Translations under genes and position numbers: made by a program
Notes under the pieces: model-generated
Database searches by the model: none
Seen by the model: the letters and a program-made list of their open reading frames with translations, nothing else
Told to the model about the DNA's origin: nothing
Part shown: piece by piece, positions 1 to 9,875 of the stretch
Numbering within the stretch: position 1 is the first letter of the stretch
How the letters are laid out: every line of letters starts with the position of its first letter
Assembly (NCBI RefSeq): GCF_016937615.1
Contig: NZ_JAFHKI010000038.1
Span: 1 to 57,536, forward strand
DNA length: 57,536 nucleotides
Direction: 5' to 3'
From: Pseudomonas lactucae
Lineage (GTDB): Bacteria; Pseudomonadota; Gammaproteobacteria; Pseudomonadales; Pseudomonadaceae

Positions 1-82
1 GGCAAGCCCCCTCCCACCTTGAATGTGTTCACAGATCAAAATGTGGGAGGGGCGGTGCGACGATTCGACTTGCCCCCGATGA
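1..82. repeat. REP doublet (REPIN-like), fluorescens type
   Basis: A perfect 10-bp inverted repeat (CCCCTCCCAC at 8-17, GTGGGAGGGG at 43-52) encloses about 25 bases. The left arm is preceded by GGCAAG, and the mirror motif CTTGCC appears at 68-73. On the right side about 16 bases separate the GGGAGGGG arm from CTTGCCCCCGATG, so the two halves are not symmetric. Two facing G-rich/C-rich REP units of this kind are typical of extragenic REPINs of the P. fluorescens group. The element sits directly after the stop codon of the leftward pirin gene and may continue left of the window. Confidence 0.8.
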
Positions 83-949
83 CTATTTCACAGGCAACTC
101 AATTCTTTCGGATTCACCCGGCACCGTCGGCCAATCCCCAGCCGCCCAACGCTGCCTGGCCTGCTCGATCACCGCGGGATCGCTCGCGACAAAATTCCAA
201 TTGATCCGCCTCGGTCCATCCAGCGGCGCGCCGCCAAACACCACCAGGTGGCAATCGGAGTCGGCACACACGGTCATCGCCTGTCCGCTCGGCAACACCA
301 CCAGGCTCTGCGCCTGCAACGGTTCGCCGTCGAGCTGCGCGTCACCTGCCAGCACGTACAGCGCGCGTTCCTCATGCTCGTCCGGGATCAGCAGGGTGGT
401 TGCCGTCTGCATCCGTACCTCGGCATACAGCGTGGGCGACAGCACCGGTACCGGCGATTTGAGGCAGAACCCACTGCCGGCGATCAAGCGAATGTGCACG
501 CCCAGGTTATCGCTCACCGGCAGGCTCGCCGCCGGGTGATGGCTGTAATGCCCCGGTCCCGTTTCATGGTCCTTGGGCGAGGCCAGCCATACTTGCAAGC
601 CATGCAGGTTGAAACCACTGGCCTTGAGCGCCTCGGGCGTGCGTTCCACGTGGGCAATCGCGCTGCCGGCGGTCATCCAGCTGACATCACCGGCCTGTAC
701 CACCTGATCGGAACCCAGGCTGTCCTTGTGCTGCAGCGCGCCTTCGAACAAGTAGGTGAGGGTGGACAGCCCGATATGCGGGTGCTGGCGGATATTCATG
801 CCGCTGCCCGCTGCATAGCGGGTTGGCAGCATATGGTCGAAAAACACAAAGGGCCCGACGCTGCGGCATTCTCGCGATGGCAGCGGGCGCAGGATCGGTT
901 GGCCTTCGACGTCTTCCTGGCGAGGGCGGATCACGGTGAGGGGGGGCAT
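83..949 (-). CDS. Pirin family protein
   Basis: A 288-residue bicupin protein. The iron ligands of human pirin are all visible: His56 and His58 in RQHPHIG, then His100 and Glu102 in AIAHVE. The flanking SLGSDQ and DVSWMTAGS segments are the usual pirin landmarks. Known pirins are cytoplasmic iron proteins; some have quercetin dioxygenase activity and others bind regulators, so the substrate here is unknown. I chose the ATG at 949 rather than an in-frame TTG at 961 because the protein then starts directly before the conserved domain. The gene stands alone, with an OsmC-type gene upstream on the same strand and a REP doublet after its stop. Confidence 0.9.
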   Translation of the reverse strand: MPPLTVIRPRQEDVEGQPILRPLPSRECRSVGPFVFFDHMLPTRYAAGSGMNIRQHPHIGLSTLTYLFEGALQHKDSLGSDQVVQAGDVSWMTAGSAIAHVERTPEALKASGFNLHGLQVWLASPKDHETGPGHYSHHPAASLPVSDNLGVHIRLIAGSGFCLKSPVPVLSPTLYAEVRMQTATTLLIPDEHEERALYVLAGDAQLDGEPLQAQSLVVLPSGQAMTVCADSDCHLVVFGGAPLDGPRRINWNFVASDPAVIEQARQRWAAGDWPTVPGESERIELPVK

Positions 950-1013
950 GGTGCGTCCCAATCTGAGCGGGTTAGTTAGGCTTGAGCATAACCCGCTCGG
1001 CGAGAGACTGCTG

Positions 1014-1430
1014 CTATTGACTGAACGCCCCTTCCGACAGCGTGGTCTGGATGTTGACCTCTGCGGTGGTCATCAGCTTGTGCACCGGGCATTTGTCGGC
1101 CACGCGGTGCAGTTCGTCACGTTGCGCGTCGGTGAGCACGCCTTTGAGGGTCAGTTTGACATTAAGGGTGTATTTGCCCTTTTGCTCCTCGGCGGCATCG
1201 TGGGTGACTTCTACGGTGACACCGGTGAGCGGGATGTCTTTCTTCTGCGCATACAGCCTGACGGTCAGGGCCTTGCACGACGCCAATGCGGCATCGAAGT
1301 AATCATGGGGGGAGGGCGCGGAATCGTCGCCGCCCAGGCTTTTGGGCAGGTCGGTAAACAGCTCGTGGTTATTGATGTTGACACTGTGGCGGAAGTTTTC
1401 AGCGTTCAGCGTATTCACGGTAACAGGCAT
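1014..1430 (-). CDS. OsmC/Ohr family peroxide-detoxification protein
   Basis: A 138-residue OsmC-fold protein. The two redox cysteines of the family are present: Cys52 in LASCKALT at the start of the central helix, and Cys114 in DKCPVHK near the end. The family reduces organic hydroperoxides through this thiol pair in the cytoplasm. The second ATG (1430) is preferred over the one at 1442 because a GGGG stretch lies six bases in front of it and the product begins close to the first strand. Transcribed leftward, 64 bases upstream of pirin; co-transcription is possible but not shown. Whether it is closer to OsmC or to the uncharacterised YhfA-like branch cannot be decided by eye. Confidence 0.85.
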   Translation of the reverse strand: MPVTVNTLNAENFRHSVNINNHELFTDLPKSLGGDDSAPSPHDYFDAALASCKALTVRLYAQKKDIPLTGVTVEVTHDAAEEQKGKYTLNVKLTLKGVLTDAQRDELHRVADKCPVHKLMTTAEVNIQTTLSEGAFSQ

Positions 1431-1569
1431 GGCGAACCCCATGGAGTGGCGGGATGAAGGTCATGCAGTTATAGAGCATGCGGGCACGCCGGTGTTCCGT
1501 GTTTTCCCTCGATGAACCCTGGCGGGTCGCTGAAGGTCTACCCGTATCAGCCCCTATCGAGGTTTCACC

Positions 1570-2592
1570 GTGCCCTGGACCCGCCTGAGTCTCGCCTTGT
1601 TACTGGGCGCCAGCAGCCTTGCCGTGCAGGCCCGCGACTATGCCTACAGCGATGCGCACCTGCATTACGTGGATTTTTTCCAGGAAACGGCAGGCATGGA
1701 CAACTTGCTCAAGGCCATGCAGGAACATCGCATCGAACATGTGATGATTTCCGGCATTCCCGTGGCGAAGAAATGGCACGAAGACGAGCCCAAGCGTCCG
1801 CGCTATTACGCGGGTGATGACGCCGATGCCTATTGGTACAGCGCCACGGATGTGATCGTCGCCGCCGCCGTGAACAAGCTCACCGCCGAGCAGCGCCAGC
1901 ACTTCCATCCGTTTCTGAGCGGCTTCAACCCCAATGACAAGAACTCCGACGCACATATCCAGCGCATGCTCGACCTCAACCCAGGGCTGTGGCAGGGCAT
2001 TGGCGAGGTCTTCACTCGGCACGACGACCTCACGGCCCTGACATCCGGCGACACCCCGCGCGCCAACAACGAAGCCATGACACGCATCTATCACCTGGCT
2101 GCCGAAAACGACCTGCCGGTGATGCTGCACTCCAACATCACCTCCAAGCGCGAGCGCAACCCGCTGTACCTGGCCGAAGTGGAGCAGCCGCTGCGCAACC
2201 ATCCACATACCCGGTTTATCTGGGCGCATGCGGGCACCAGCAAGGAGATCCACCGGCATCAGGTGCAACTGGATTTTTTATTGCCCACCTTGGACCGCCT
2301 GTTGGAGGCTTACCCCAATCTATACATTGACCTGTCCTGGAGCATGCTCACGCCGTATTTGCTGGACGAGGCGGGCAAGCCTCGGCCGGAGTGGGTAAAG
2401 CTCGTGGAGCGCTTCCCGGACCGCTTCATGCTGGGCTCGGACGTCGTCGGGCGTTTCAATAAGCTGGGTAAGGAAATGCGCCGCTTTGACCCGTTCCTTG
2501 ACGCGTTGCCCGAGGACATTGCCCGCAAGGTGGCGCGGGATAACTTTCTGGCGGTGCTGCCGAAGACTGCGCGTGATAGCTCGGCACGTTAG
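1570..2592 (+). CDS. Exported amidohydrolase (Amidohydro_2 type)
   Basis: A 340-residue protein that starts with GTG behind a GAGG motif eight bases upstream. Residues 1-21 form a signal peptide with a hydrophobic LALLLGASSLAVQA core, so the mature enzyme should be periplasmic. The metal-dependent TIM-barrel hydrolase signature appears as HLH at residues 30-32, with a later WAHAGTS motif (third metal histidine) and MLGSDVVG near the C-terminus (catalytic aspartate). This layout fits the Amidohydro_2 family. The substrate is not evident. It is a single gene convergent with fabB and shares a terminator with it. Confidence 0.85.
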   Translation: MPWTRLSLALLLGASSLAVQARDYAYSDAHLHYVDFFQETAGMDNLLKAMQEHRIEHVMISGIPVAKKWHEDEPKRPRYYAGDDADAYWYSATDVIVAAAVNKLTAEQRQHFHPFLSGFNPNDKNSDAHIQRMLDLNPGLWQGIGEVFTRHDDLTALTSGDTPRANNEAMTRIYHLAAENDLPVMLHSNITSKRERNPLYLAEVEQPLRNHPHTRFIWAHAGTSKEIHRHQVQLDFLLPTLDRLLEAYPNLYIDLSWSMLTPYLLDEAGKPRPEWVKLVERFPDRFMLGSDVVGRFNKLGKEMRRFDPFLDALPEDIARKVARDNFLAVLPKTARDSSAR

Positions 2593-2681
2593 CGGAGTGT
2601 CAGGCATGCCGCCAACGCAGTCTCGCCAAGGCTCGACAGCTGCTACGCATCGGCACGCACGTTTCAGATAGGGTCGCCCAT

Positions 2682-2712
2682 AAAAAAGCCCCGAACCAGT
2701 CGGGGCTTTTTC
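2682..2712. terminator. Bidirectional rho-independent terminator between amidohydrolase and fabB
   Basis: A-run, then GCCCCGA, loop ACCAG, TCGGGGC and a T-run. The stem is perfect and flanked by As on the left and Ts on the right, so it can stop both the rightward amidohydrolase transcript and the leftward fabAB transcript. Confidence 0.9.
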
Positions 2713-2731
2713 ATGGATCAAGCTACAGGGC

Positions 2732-3952
2732 TTACTTGCCCTGCCAGCGTTTCAGTACCAGGGTGGCGTTGGTGCCACCGAAGCCGAAGCTGTTGCTCAT
2801 CACGGTGTCGATTTTGACGTTCTCAACGGTCTTGGTCAGGATCGGCATATCGGCGACGACCGGGTCGATCTCGTCGATGTTGGCCGAGCCGGCCATGAAG
2901 TTGCCTTCCATCATCAGCAGGCAGTAGATTGCTTCGTGAACGCCGGCGGCGCCCAGAGAGTGACCGGACAGGCTCTTGGTGGAGCTGATCTTCGGAGCCT
3001 TGTCGCCGAATACCGCACGCACACCTTCCATTTCCTTGGCATCGCCGACTGGAGTCGAAGTGCCGTGGGTGTTCAGGTAGTCGATCGGGGTATCGACAGT
3101 GGACATCGCCATCTGCATGCAGCGGATGGCGCCTTCACCGCTTGGCGCAACCATGTCGTAGCCGTCGGAAGTAGCGCCGTAGCCGACGATTTCCGCGTAG
3201 ATCTTGGCGCCACGGGCCAGAGCGTGTTCCAGCTCCTCGACCACCACCATGCCGCCACCGCCGGCGATGACGAAACCGTCACGCTTGGCGTCGTAGGCGC
3301 GGGAGGCTTTTTCCGGGGTTTCGTTGTATTGCGTGGACAGTGCGCCCATGGCGTCGAATAGGAACGACTGGCTCCAATGCTCTTCTTCACCGCCGCCGGC
3401 GAACACGATGTCCTGCTTGCCCAACTGGATCTGCTCGACAGCGGTACCGATGCAGTGAGCACTGGTGGCGCAGGCGGAGGAGATCGAGTAGTTCACGCCC
3501 TTGATCTGGAATGGCGTGGCCAGGCAGGCGGAAACGGTGCTGCCCATGGTCCGTGTTACACGGTACGGGCCAACGCGCTTCACGCCTTTTTCGCGCAGGA
3601 TGTCCAGCGCTTCCATCTGGTTCAGGGTGGATGCGCCGCCGGAGCCGGCGATCAGGCCGGTACGTACGTTCGACACCTGGTCTTCGCTCAGGCCGGAGTC
3701 AGCAATCGCATCCTTCATGGCCAGGTAGGCGTAGGCGGCAGCGTGGCCGACGAAGCGATAGATCTTGCGATCGATCAGTTCTTCGAGAGGCAGGTCGATG
3801 GAGCCGGAAACCTGGCTACGCAGACCCATTTCGGCATATTCCGGGTTGAAGCGGATGCCAGGGCGACTTGCACGCAGGTTAGCGGTGACGGTCTCTTTGT
3901 CATTGCCCAGGCAAGAAACGATGCCCAGACCAGTGATAACGACGCGGCGCAT
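2732..3952 (-). CDS. fabB: 3-oxoacyl-[acyl-carrier-protein] synthase I
   Basis: A 406-residue condensing enzyme. The Cys-His-His triad is visible: Cys161 in SSACATSAH, His295 in LNTHGTSTP and His330 in SGHSLGAAG. The glycine-rich [11 protein letters not shown] end is typical. FabB elongates the cis-3-decenoyl-ACP made by FabA and so commits carbon to unsaturated fatty acids. It lies 12 bases downstream of fabA, forming the classical fabAB operon, and is followed by a strong terminator. Its length and full identity pattern match pseudomonad FabB. Regulation is presumably shared with fabA through the upstream region. Confidence 0.97.
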   Translation of the reverse strand: MRRVVITGLGIVSCLGNDKETVTANLRASRPGIRFNPEYAEMGLRSQVSGSIDLPLEELIDRKIYRFVGHAAAYAYLAMKDAIADSGLSEDQVSNVRTGLIAGSGGASTLNQMEALDILREKGVKRVGPYRVTRTMGSTVSACLATPFQIKGVNYSISSACATSAHCIGTAVEQIQLGKQDIVFAGGGEEEHWSQSFLFDAMGALSTQYNETPEKASRAYDAKRDGFVIAGGGGMVVVEELEHALARGAKIYAEIVGYGATSDGYDMVAPSGEGAIRCMQMAMSTVDTPIDYLNTHGTSTPVGDAKEMEGVRAVFGDKAPKISSTKSLSGHSLGAAGVHEAIYCLLMMEGNFMAGSANIDEIDPVVADMPILTKTVENVKIDTVMSNSFGFGGTNATLVLKRWQGK

Positions 3953-3964
3953 GCGGATAACCCT

Positions 3965-4480
3965 TTAAAAGTTGTCAGTGGAAGTGAATACGCCGACCCG
4001 AAGGCCTTCGGCAGTATAGATCTCGCGACCGTCGACGCTCACCGAACCATCGGCGATGGCCAGGTTCAGCTTGCCCTTGAGGACGCGCTTGATTTGAATG
4101 TTGTAGGTGACTTTTTTGGCGGTCGGCAGGACCTGGCCAAAGAACTTCACTTCGCCCGAACCCAGGGCACGACCGCGGCCCGGCAGGCCTTGCCAGCCGA
4201 GGAAGAAGCCGACCAGTTGCCACATGGCGTCGAGGCCCAGGCAGCCCGGCATCACAGGGTCGCCTTCGAAATGGCAGGCGAAGAACCACAGGTCCGGATT
4301 GATATCCAGCTCGGCGACCAATTCACCTTTGCCGTACTTGCCACCCTCTTCGCTGATATGGGTGATGCGATCCACCATCAGCATGTTCGGGGCGGGCAGT
4401 TGCGCGTTACCTGGGCCGAACAGCTCACCGCGACTGCAGCGCAGCAGATCTTCCCGGGTAAAGGCGTTTTGTTTGGTCAT
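3965..4480 (-). CDS. fabA: 3-hydroxydecanoyl-[ACP] dehydratase/isomerase
   Basis: A 171-residue hotdog-fold enzyme. The catalytic pair is His70 in [14 protein letters not shown] and Asp84 in LGLDAMWQL, exactly as in E. coli FabA. It dehydrates 3-hydroxydecanoyl-ACP and isomerises the product to the cis-3 form, the branch point of anaerobic unsaturated fatty acid synthesis. It is the first gene of the fabAB operon. A 250-base gap separates it from the kinase gene upstream, which gives room for its own promoter; a DesT-like palindrome lies in that gap. Confidence 0.97.
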   Translation of the reverse strand: MTKQNAFTREDLLRCSRGELFGPGNAQLPAPNMLMVDRITHISEEGGKYGKGELVAELDINPDLWFFACHFEGDPVMPGCLGLDAMWQLVGFFLGWQGLPGRGRALGSGEVKFFGQVLPTAKKVTYNIQIKRVLKGKLNLAIADGSVSVDGREIYTAEGLRVGVFTSTDNF

Positions 4481-4613
4481 GCGAGCTCCTCAATAATCCC
4501 ATGCGGCAGGGTAGGGCAAATCTTCCCGAACCGAATGAAGCGTTCATGCCTCATGTCGGCAGCCTACACATAGACTATTGCGTTGTAGTGAAAGTCACAG
4601 CGTCAAGGCACTG

Positions 4614-4631
4614 AATGTACACTTGTTCACT
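4614..4631 (-). promoter_or_regulatory. Possible DesT-type operator upstream of fabAB
   Basis: Read on the minus strand this is AGTGAACA-AG-TGTACATT, an imperfect inverted repeat with six of eight half-site positions matching, centred about 140 bases before the fabA start. In P. aeruginosa the TetR-family regulator DesT controls fabAB and desCB in response to the saturated/unsaturated acyl-CoA balance, through a palindrome with an AGTGAAC half site as I recall it. The assignment is by resemblance only. Confidence 0.45.
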
Positions 4632-4730
4632 GAAATTTTAAACCGGGCCTGTCTGTCGACCCGTTTGGGTGCCTAAGACTGCCGCACTTTCGCCTTTCAC
4701 GCCAGTCACAGTTGGCATAATGGCGAGGAG

Positions 4731-6632
4731 CTATTGCACCCAGCGCTGCAGGATTTGCTGCAAATCGGTACGTTTGAACGGCTTGGCCAGGTAATCGTTC
4801 ATTCCCGCTGCCAGGCAAGCTTCCCGGTCGCCCTGCAAGGCATTGGCGGTCAGCGCGATGATCGGCAGGTCGGCGCATCCCGGCAGCTGGCGAATCCGGC
4901 GCGTGGCCTCGTAGCCATCGATCAGGGGCAGTCGGCAATCCATCAGGATCGCCGTAAAGATCAGGCTCTCGGCGCTGCGGATCGCTTCGGCGCCGTCGGT
5001 GGCCAGGCTCACTTCAAACCCCAGGCTGCGCAGCATGGCCTCGACCACCGTACGGTTGACCGGGTTGTCTTCCACCAACAACACATGGCGACCATCCCCC
5101 GCGCCGGTTTTGCCGCCGGCGTCGGCGGCGACTGCCGGAAGGCTGTGCTGGTCGATGGCCAGCGGGATTTCCAGGGTAAACACCGAACCATGGCCTTCTT
5201 CGCTCTCGGCGCGCAGGGTGCCGCCCATGCGCTCGGCCAGGGTGCGTGCGATGGGCAGGCCCAGGCCGGTGCCGCCGTAACGTCTTGAGATGGAACTGTC
5301 GGCTTGCTGGAACGCATCGAACATCCGCTCCAGGCGCTCAGTGGAAATACCGATACCGCTGTCGCGCACGATGCAGGTGAACCACACCAGCTCATGGTCA
5401 AGGGGCTGCCAATCAGACTCGACGCTGACCGTGCCGTGCTCGGTGAATTTGAGCGCGTTGCCGATCAGATTCACCAGGATCTGTCGGATACGCGTCGGAT
5501 CGCCCTGCACCCTCAGCGCTTCCAAGCCCTGCGCAACCCCCAGCGTGAGCGCCAGCCCGCGCTGCTGGGCGCTGTGCTGGAACGCCTGGGCGCAGCTGTT
5601 GATCAGGTCGGCCAGGTTGAATGGAATATGTTCCAGTTCCAGGGCTGCGCGTTCGATGCGCGAGAAGTCGAGGATGTCGTTGATCACCTTGAGCAAATGC
5701 TCGGTGGACTCGGAGGCCAGGGCCGCATATTCGGTCTGCTCCTCGGTCATCTCGGTGGTTTCGAGCAACTGCAACATGCCCAGCACGCCGTTCATCGGGG
5801 TGCGCAGTTCATGGCTCATCATGGCCAGGAAGTCCGACTTGGCGTTGTTGGCGCGCTCGGCCTCTTCGCGGGTCTGGATCAACTGGGCCATGGCCTGCTG
5901 CTGTTCGCGGCTGGCCTGGTTGAGGCCTTCGGCAAGGTTGTTGATATGCCGCGACAAATCGCCCAGTTCCGAGTCATCCACGATCGGCAGCGCCGTTTTG
6001 TATTCGCCTTTCTGGATGGCCTTGACCGCGTGGCCCATGGCGCTGATCGGTTGCGACAGGCTGGCCGCCAGGCGTCGGGCCAGCAGGAAGGTGAACAACA
6101 GGGCGAACAACGCGAGGATCCCGGCCTTGAACAGGATCTCCTGCTGGCGTTGGCTGAACGCATCATTGGACATGCCGACGATCACCCGGCCCAGATAGTC
6201 GGCACGCGGTGCCTTGGGTTCGCTGAGGTTGTCCTGGAAAAAGTCATTACCCAGCTGGATATGCTGCAGGCGAATCGGCGCCTGAAACACCTTCACCGAC
6301 AGTGAACGGTCGTGTTTGTCCGACGGTTGTTCGACGTAGACCAGTATGTTTTCGGTGCTGTCCTGGATCTCCAGGAAGCGCACATGGGGCGTGGCCAGGG
6401 TGGCGCGCAGCAGGCTTTCGAGCACATCGTTGTTGCCGGAGATCACCCCGTATTCAGTGGCGGGTGCCAGTTGGTTGGCGATCAGTTGGCCGGTGTGGTC
6501 CAGTTCCTGGCGCAGGTCCTGGATACGCACGAAGGTAAAGAAGCTGATCAACAGCAATGTCAGCAACAGTGCCGGGCCCAGGGTGATGAGCTGGGTGCGG
6601 GTGTTGATGTCCCAACGACGACGCAAGGTCAT
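4731..6632 (-). CDS. Hybrid sensor histidine kinase/response regulator (PA1611-like)
   Basis: A 633-residue membrane kinase. Order: TM1 about 15-35, periplasmic part 36-165, TM2 about 167-188, HAMP about 190-240, HisKA with the phospho-accepting His274 in [12 protein letters not shown], ATPase domain with N-box ([11 protein letters not shown], 391-401), G1 (DSGIGIS) and G2 (GTGLGLPIA), then a receiver domain about 516-632 with Asp565 in [11 protein letters not shown]. There is no Hpt domain, so the phosphate must pass to a separate Hpt protein. Position next to fabAB is that of PA1611 of P. aeruginosa, a kinase reported to interact with RetS and act through HptB. Its start overlaps the end of the upstream binding-protein gene by four bases, which implies translational coupling. 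Confidence 0.9.
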   Translation of the reverse strand: MTLRRRWDINTRTQLITLGPALLLTLLLISFFTFVRIQDLRQELDHTGQLIANQLAPATEYGVISGNNDVLESLLRATLATPHVRFLEIQDSTENILVYVEQPSDKHDRSLSVKVFQAPIRLQHIQLGNDFFQDNLSEPKAPRADYLGRVIVGMSNDAFSQRQQEILFKAGILALFALLFTFLLARRLAASLSQPISAMGHAVKAIQKGEYKTALPIVDDSELGDLSRHINNLAEGLNQASREQQQAMAQLIQTREEAERANNAKSDFLAMMSHELRTPMNGVLGMLQLLETTEMTEEQTEYAALASESTEHLLKVINDILDFSRIERAALELEHIPFNLADLINSCAQAFQHSAQQRGLALTLGVAQGLEALRVQGDPTRIRQILVNLIGNALKFTEHGTVSVESDWQPLDHELVWFTCIVRDSGIGISTERLERMFDAFQQADSSISRRYGGTGLGLPIARTLAERMGGTLRAESEEGHGSVFTLEIPLAIDQHSLPAVAADAGGKTGAGDGRHVLLVEDNPVNRTVVEAMLRSLGFEVSLATDGAEAIRSAESLIFTAILMDCRLPLIDGYEATRRIRQLPGCADLPIIALTANALQGDREACLAAGMNDYLAKPFKRTDLQQILQRWVQ

Positions 6633-7558
6633 GGGCGTTTTTCTCCTTCGGCCAGGCGGGCGGCGACGCTGGTTTCGTCGACCTGTTCGATGCCCAGTGA
6701 GCGCGCGACCTGCGGGTTGCCCACGACTTTGAAGTGTTCCGGGTACAGCGCGCGCGGCCAGGTGGCCGGGGGTTGGTCCAGCAAGCGGTCAAGCACCGCC
6801 AGCCAGTCGGCCTGGTCGCTGTAGGTGCTGGCGAGGCTGCCGGCCTTGACGAAGCCGGCGTTGGGGCCCACCAGCGGCAGTTGCTGGGCGTAGCTGCTCA
6901 GTAACAGGTTTTTCGCGGTTTTCGGGTTGTACAGCTGCGGGTCGTCGAGGCCGAGCAGCACGTCACTGTTCCTGAACAGATTCTGCAACGGACGGCTGTC
7001 GTTGGTGTTGTCCCAGCGTTGCGGCACGATTTCCAGCTCCAGCGCCGCTGCGTGCCGGCGCAACTCCGGCAGCAGGAATTCACTCTCGGCGCCGTAGAGC
7101 ACGCCGATGCGTCGCGCCTGCGGCAGGATGCTGGCGATCAGGTGCAGTTGCCGCGCAAGCGGCGGGTCGCTCCATAGCAGGCTGACCTGTGCGTGCGGCG
7201 CGCTGCCCAGGTGTTGATGGCCTTGCAGCCGGCTGATGCGCATGACCAGGGTGGGCGGGCCCTGGGTCTCCTGCAGGCGCCAGTCCAGGCCCGGCAAATC
7301 CAGCAGGATCAGGCGTGTAGTGGCCGGCAGTCGGCTGGGTGTCGGCAGGTTTTTGAGGGGCGTGAAGGTGACGCGGTCTTCGGGACGTTGATTGGCCAGG
7401 GCCTGGGTAAACGCGCGCACCCCGTCACCGTCTTCGGCGGCGGTCAGCAGGATGTCGGCGCTCCACGCAGGCGCCATCAACAGCAAGGTGGCCAGCAGCA
7501 CACTGCAGCGCCAAAGCCGATAGATAAAGAAGAAGGTCATCCGTGACGAGGCGCCCAT
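6629..7558 (-). CDS. Periplasmic ABC_sub_bind-like binding protein
   Basis: A 309-residue exported protein. Residues about 12-34 form a signal peptide ending in APAWSA. The body shows features of the ABC_sub_bind (PF04392) type of periplasmic binding protein: an early [12 protein letters not shown] strand, a middle segment [15 protein letters not shown] and a later [13 protein letters not shown]. No permease or ATPase gene is nearby. Instead it starts one base after the stop codon of a TonB receptor and overlaps the start of a hybrid sensor kinase. I infer that it is a ligand-binding accessory that presents a signal to the kinase rather than a transport component. The ligand is unknown. Confidence 0.75.
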   Translation of the reverse strand: MGASSRMTFFFIYRLWRCSVLLATLLLMAPAWSADILLTAAEDGDGVRAFTQALANQRPEDRVTFTPLKNLPTPSRLPATTRLILLDLPGLDWRLQETQGPPTLVMRISRLQGHQHLGSAPHAQVSLLWSDPPLARQLHLIASILPQARRIGVLYGAESEFLLPELRRHAAALELEIVPQRWDNTNDSRPLQNLFRNSDVLLGLDDPQLYNPKTAKNLLLSSYAQQLPLVGPNAGFVKAGSLASTYSDQADWLAVLDRLLDQPPATWPRALYPEHFKVVGNPQVARSLGIEQVDETSVAARLAEGEKRP

Positions 7559-7559
7559 G

Positions 7560-9680
7560 TCAGAACTCTAACTCCGCACTGAAGTAGAGCACATGGCGAT
7601 GGTCGTAGTTGTTATCCGCCCAAGTGGTGGGCTGGTTATCCAGGCGTTGTTGCAGCATGCCGGCCAATTCCACATTGGCTTTGCCCAGGGCGATGCGCTT
7701 GGCCACCCGCAGGTCGACGCGTTCGAAGCGATAGTCGTTGAGTGCGTCGTCGCCATAGTAGAACAGCGCGCTGGACCAGCCCTGGCCCCATTCGCGCAGC
7801 CATCCGGCCGAGCCGCTGTTGCGCGCCGTCTGCGCTTTGTCCAGCGGGTTGCTGGAGGTGGCGTCGACGTAAGCGTAGGTCAGGCGCAGACGGTCGGTGT
7901 TGCTCACGCGCCAGTCCGCTTGCGACTCGACGCCGGTAAACCGCGAACTGTTGGCGTTGCTGGCGATGTATTGGTTGTTGCGCAACGGTGAGCTGATCAT
8001 GTCGGTGATTTCGTCGTAGAACAGTTTCACGTCCAGGTTCAGCCCGTTGTCGGCAAAGAACCCGTTGTAGCCCAACTCCCGCGAGCGCATCAGTTCTTTA
8101 TCGAGGTTGCCCGGGCCGCGTGTCTTCACGAAATACTGCCCGGAATCCTGCCCATAGGTCGGCGAGCTGAGGCGGTTGACGCGGTAACTCCAGTTGACGT
8201 TGTTCTCAAACATGTCCGGCGAGCGGATCGCCTCGGAGTACACCGCGCGCAGGCCGTGGCGCGGGTTGATCAGGTAGTTGACCGCGACCCTTGGCGTCAG
8301 CGAGTTCCCGCTCAAGTGCGTGTCCTCATACATGGCGCCGCCCTGCAACAGCCAATGTTCGCTGGCGCGCCATTCCAACTGGCCGAACAGGCGCCAGGTG
8401 GTGTCGTCCAGGGTGCCGTTGAAGTAGGTGTCGGAATCGGCGCGGTCGTAACGGTAGTTCATGCCGCTGACCAGGCGCAGGCTGTCGGAGAGGCTGAGAG
8501 TGTCCTGGATCTCCAGGTCATAGCGGCTTTCGCGGGTGCTTTGATCGATGTCGCCGCACACGCTCTGGTTGGCGCCGTTGCGCCATTGGTCCAGCACCTG
8601 GTTGGCCAGGGCCTGCTCGGTGGCGCTGCCGGGAGGCGCGGTGCCCTGGCTGTAGGTGTCCATGTGCCGCGCCAGCCGTTCGGCGTAATTGGGGTTGAGC
8701 TGCCACAACTGGGTCAGCTCGGGGCTGAACGAGATCTTGGCGTCGCAGGCTTTCCAGGTTTGCCGGCGGTCCCATTGCTGGGCCGAGCCCTGGATGTACA
8801 GGCTGTGTTCGGGGTTGAAGTCGAAGTTCCAGCGCAGTGAGCCGGCGTAGTCCTTGGCAGCGACATCGGAATTGTCGCCGCCTTCGGTAATCCCGGCGAA
8901 TACAGGGATGTACGTATAAGGACGTTGGTTAGTGCCTTCCTTGGCATCCAGTTGCCAGTCGATGCTTTGCTGCTCGTTCAGCGTCTGGCTGACCGCCAGG
9001 CTGAAGCGGCTGATGCGGCGACTGTCACGCCGGTCGGCACCGGTGGCATCACTGTCAAAGCCATCGTCCTGTTGCCCGGACAGCGACAAGCGCAAATCAC
9101 CGGTTTCCCAGCCTACGCCCTGGCTGGCATAGACGTCGTTGATCCCGCGTTCACCGCGAATGACCTTGACCCGCGATCCGTGGCTGTTGGCCGGTGAGCG
9201 CGTCAGAATATTTACCACCGCCATCAGCGCATTGGCGCCATAGCTGACGGTGTTGGGGCCACGGAAGACCTCGATGCGCTCGATATCTTCCATGGCCACC
9301 GGGATGTCGCTCCAGTCCACCGTGGCCAGGCCGGCGCGATACACCGAGCGGCCATCGATCAACACCTGCATGCGCCGCGCATCGCTGGCGCTGGTGCCAT
9401 GGTAGTTCACCGCGGCCTGGTTGCCGGTGGTGTAGCCCACCATCATCCCCGGCACCAGGCGCAGCAGGTCGCTGATGTCCCGCGCGCCGCTGGCCTTGAT
9501 CAGTTCGCTGTCGATCACGGTCATGCTGCCGGGCACGGCGGCGGCAGATTGCTTGAGGCGCGTGGCGGTCAATACCTGGGGCAGTGGCTGGCTGTCGAGG
9601 AACAAATCGTCGGCCAGCGCGGCGCCACTGCAGAGCAGCATCAGCAACAGGGATGAACGGGGAGGAGGGCCCAGATACAC
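7560..9680 (-). CDS. TonB-dependent outer-membrane receptor
   Basis: A 706-residue receptor. A GTG start at 9680 follows AAGG at a good distance; a signal peptide ends near GAALADD. The plug domain runs from about residue 30 to 160 (QVLTATRLKQSAAAVPGSMT, IERIEVFRGPNTVSYG, AVVNILTRS), and the rest is a beta-barrel ending in the aromatic FSAELEF. The usual cobalamin/iron receptor architecture is clear but the substrate is not. No extra N-terminal STN signalling domain is visible, so it is not a FecA-type transducer. First gene of a three-gene operon with a binding protein and a hybrid kinase. Confidence 0.88.
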   Translation of the reverse strand: MYLGPPPRSSLLLMLLCSGAALADDLFLDSQPLPQVLTATRLKQSAAAVPGSMTVIDSELIKASGARDISDLLRLVPGMMVGYTTGNQAAVNYHGTSASDARRMQVLIDGRSVYRAGLATVDWSDIPVAMEDIERIEVFRGPNTVSYGANALMAVVNILTRSPANSHGSRVKVIRGERGINDVYASQGVGWETGDLRLSLSGQQDDGFDSDATGADRRDSRRISRFSLAVSQTLNEQQSIDWQLDAKEGTNQRPYTYIPVFAGITEGGDNSDVAAKDYAGSLRWNFDFNPEHSLYIQGSAQQWDRRQTWKACDAKISFSPELTQLWQLNPNYAERLARHMDTYSQGTAPPGSATEQALANQVLDQWRNGANQSVCGDIDQSTRESRYDLEIQDTLSLSDSLRLVSGMNYRYDRADSDTYFNGTLDDTTWRLFGQLEWRASEHWLLQGGAMYEDTHLSGNSLTPRVAVNYLINPRHGLRAVYSEAIRSPDMFENNVNWSYRVNRLSSPTYGQDSGQYFVKTRGPGNLDKELMRSRELGYNGFFADNGLNLDVKLFYDEITDMISSPLRNNQYIASNANSSRFTGVESQADWRVSNTDRLRLTYAYVDATSSNPLDKAQTARNSGSAGWLREWGQGWSSALFYYGDDALNDYRFERVDLRVAKRIALGKANVELAGMLQQRLDNQPTTWADNNYDHRHVLYFSAELEF

Positions 9681-9832
9681 GACACGGCCTTGATAATGAC
9701 GAATAGCCGTCCATGTTAACCGAGGCGGGGTTATTTGCCAGTCAGCGCCCTTGCAATTAGTTCACACAGGCATGGCATTTTCCGACAGGCGCGCGAATTG
9801 ACACAGGGGCTGGCCGCAAGCGGGCCGCTCCG

Positions 9833-9838
9833 TATAAT
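9833..9838 (+). promoter_or_regulatory. Consensus -10 element before gpsA
   Basis: A perfect TATAAT lies 37 bases upstream of the gpsA start. No good -35 is found 16-18 bases further up; the nearest TTGACA is 29 bases away and cannot pair with it. I therefore report only the -10. Confidence 0.5.
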
Positions 9839-9875
9839 GCGGCCATCGCCACTGGTATGGATTAACGGATTGCAT

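Noticed and set aside
9798..9838. TTGACA at 9798 as the -35 of the gpsA promoter
   Set aside because: The distance to TATAAT is 29 bases, far from the usable 15-19.
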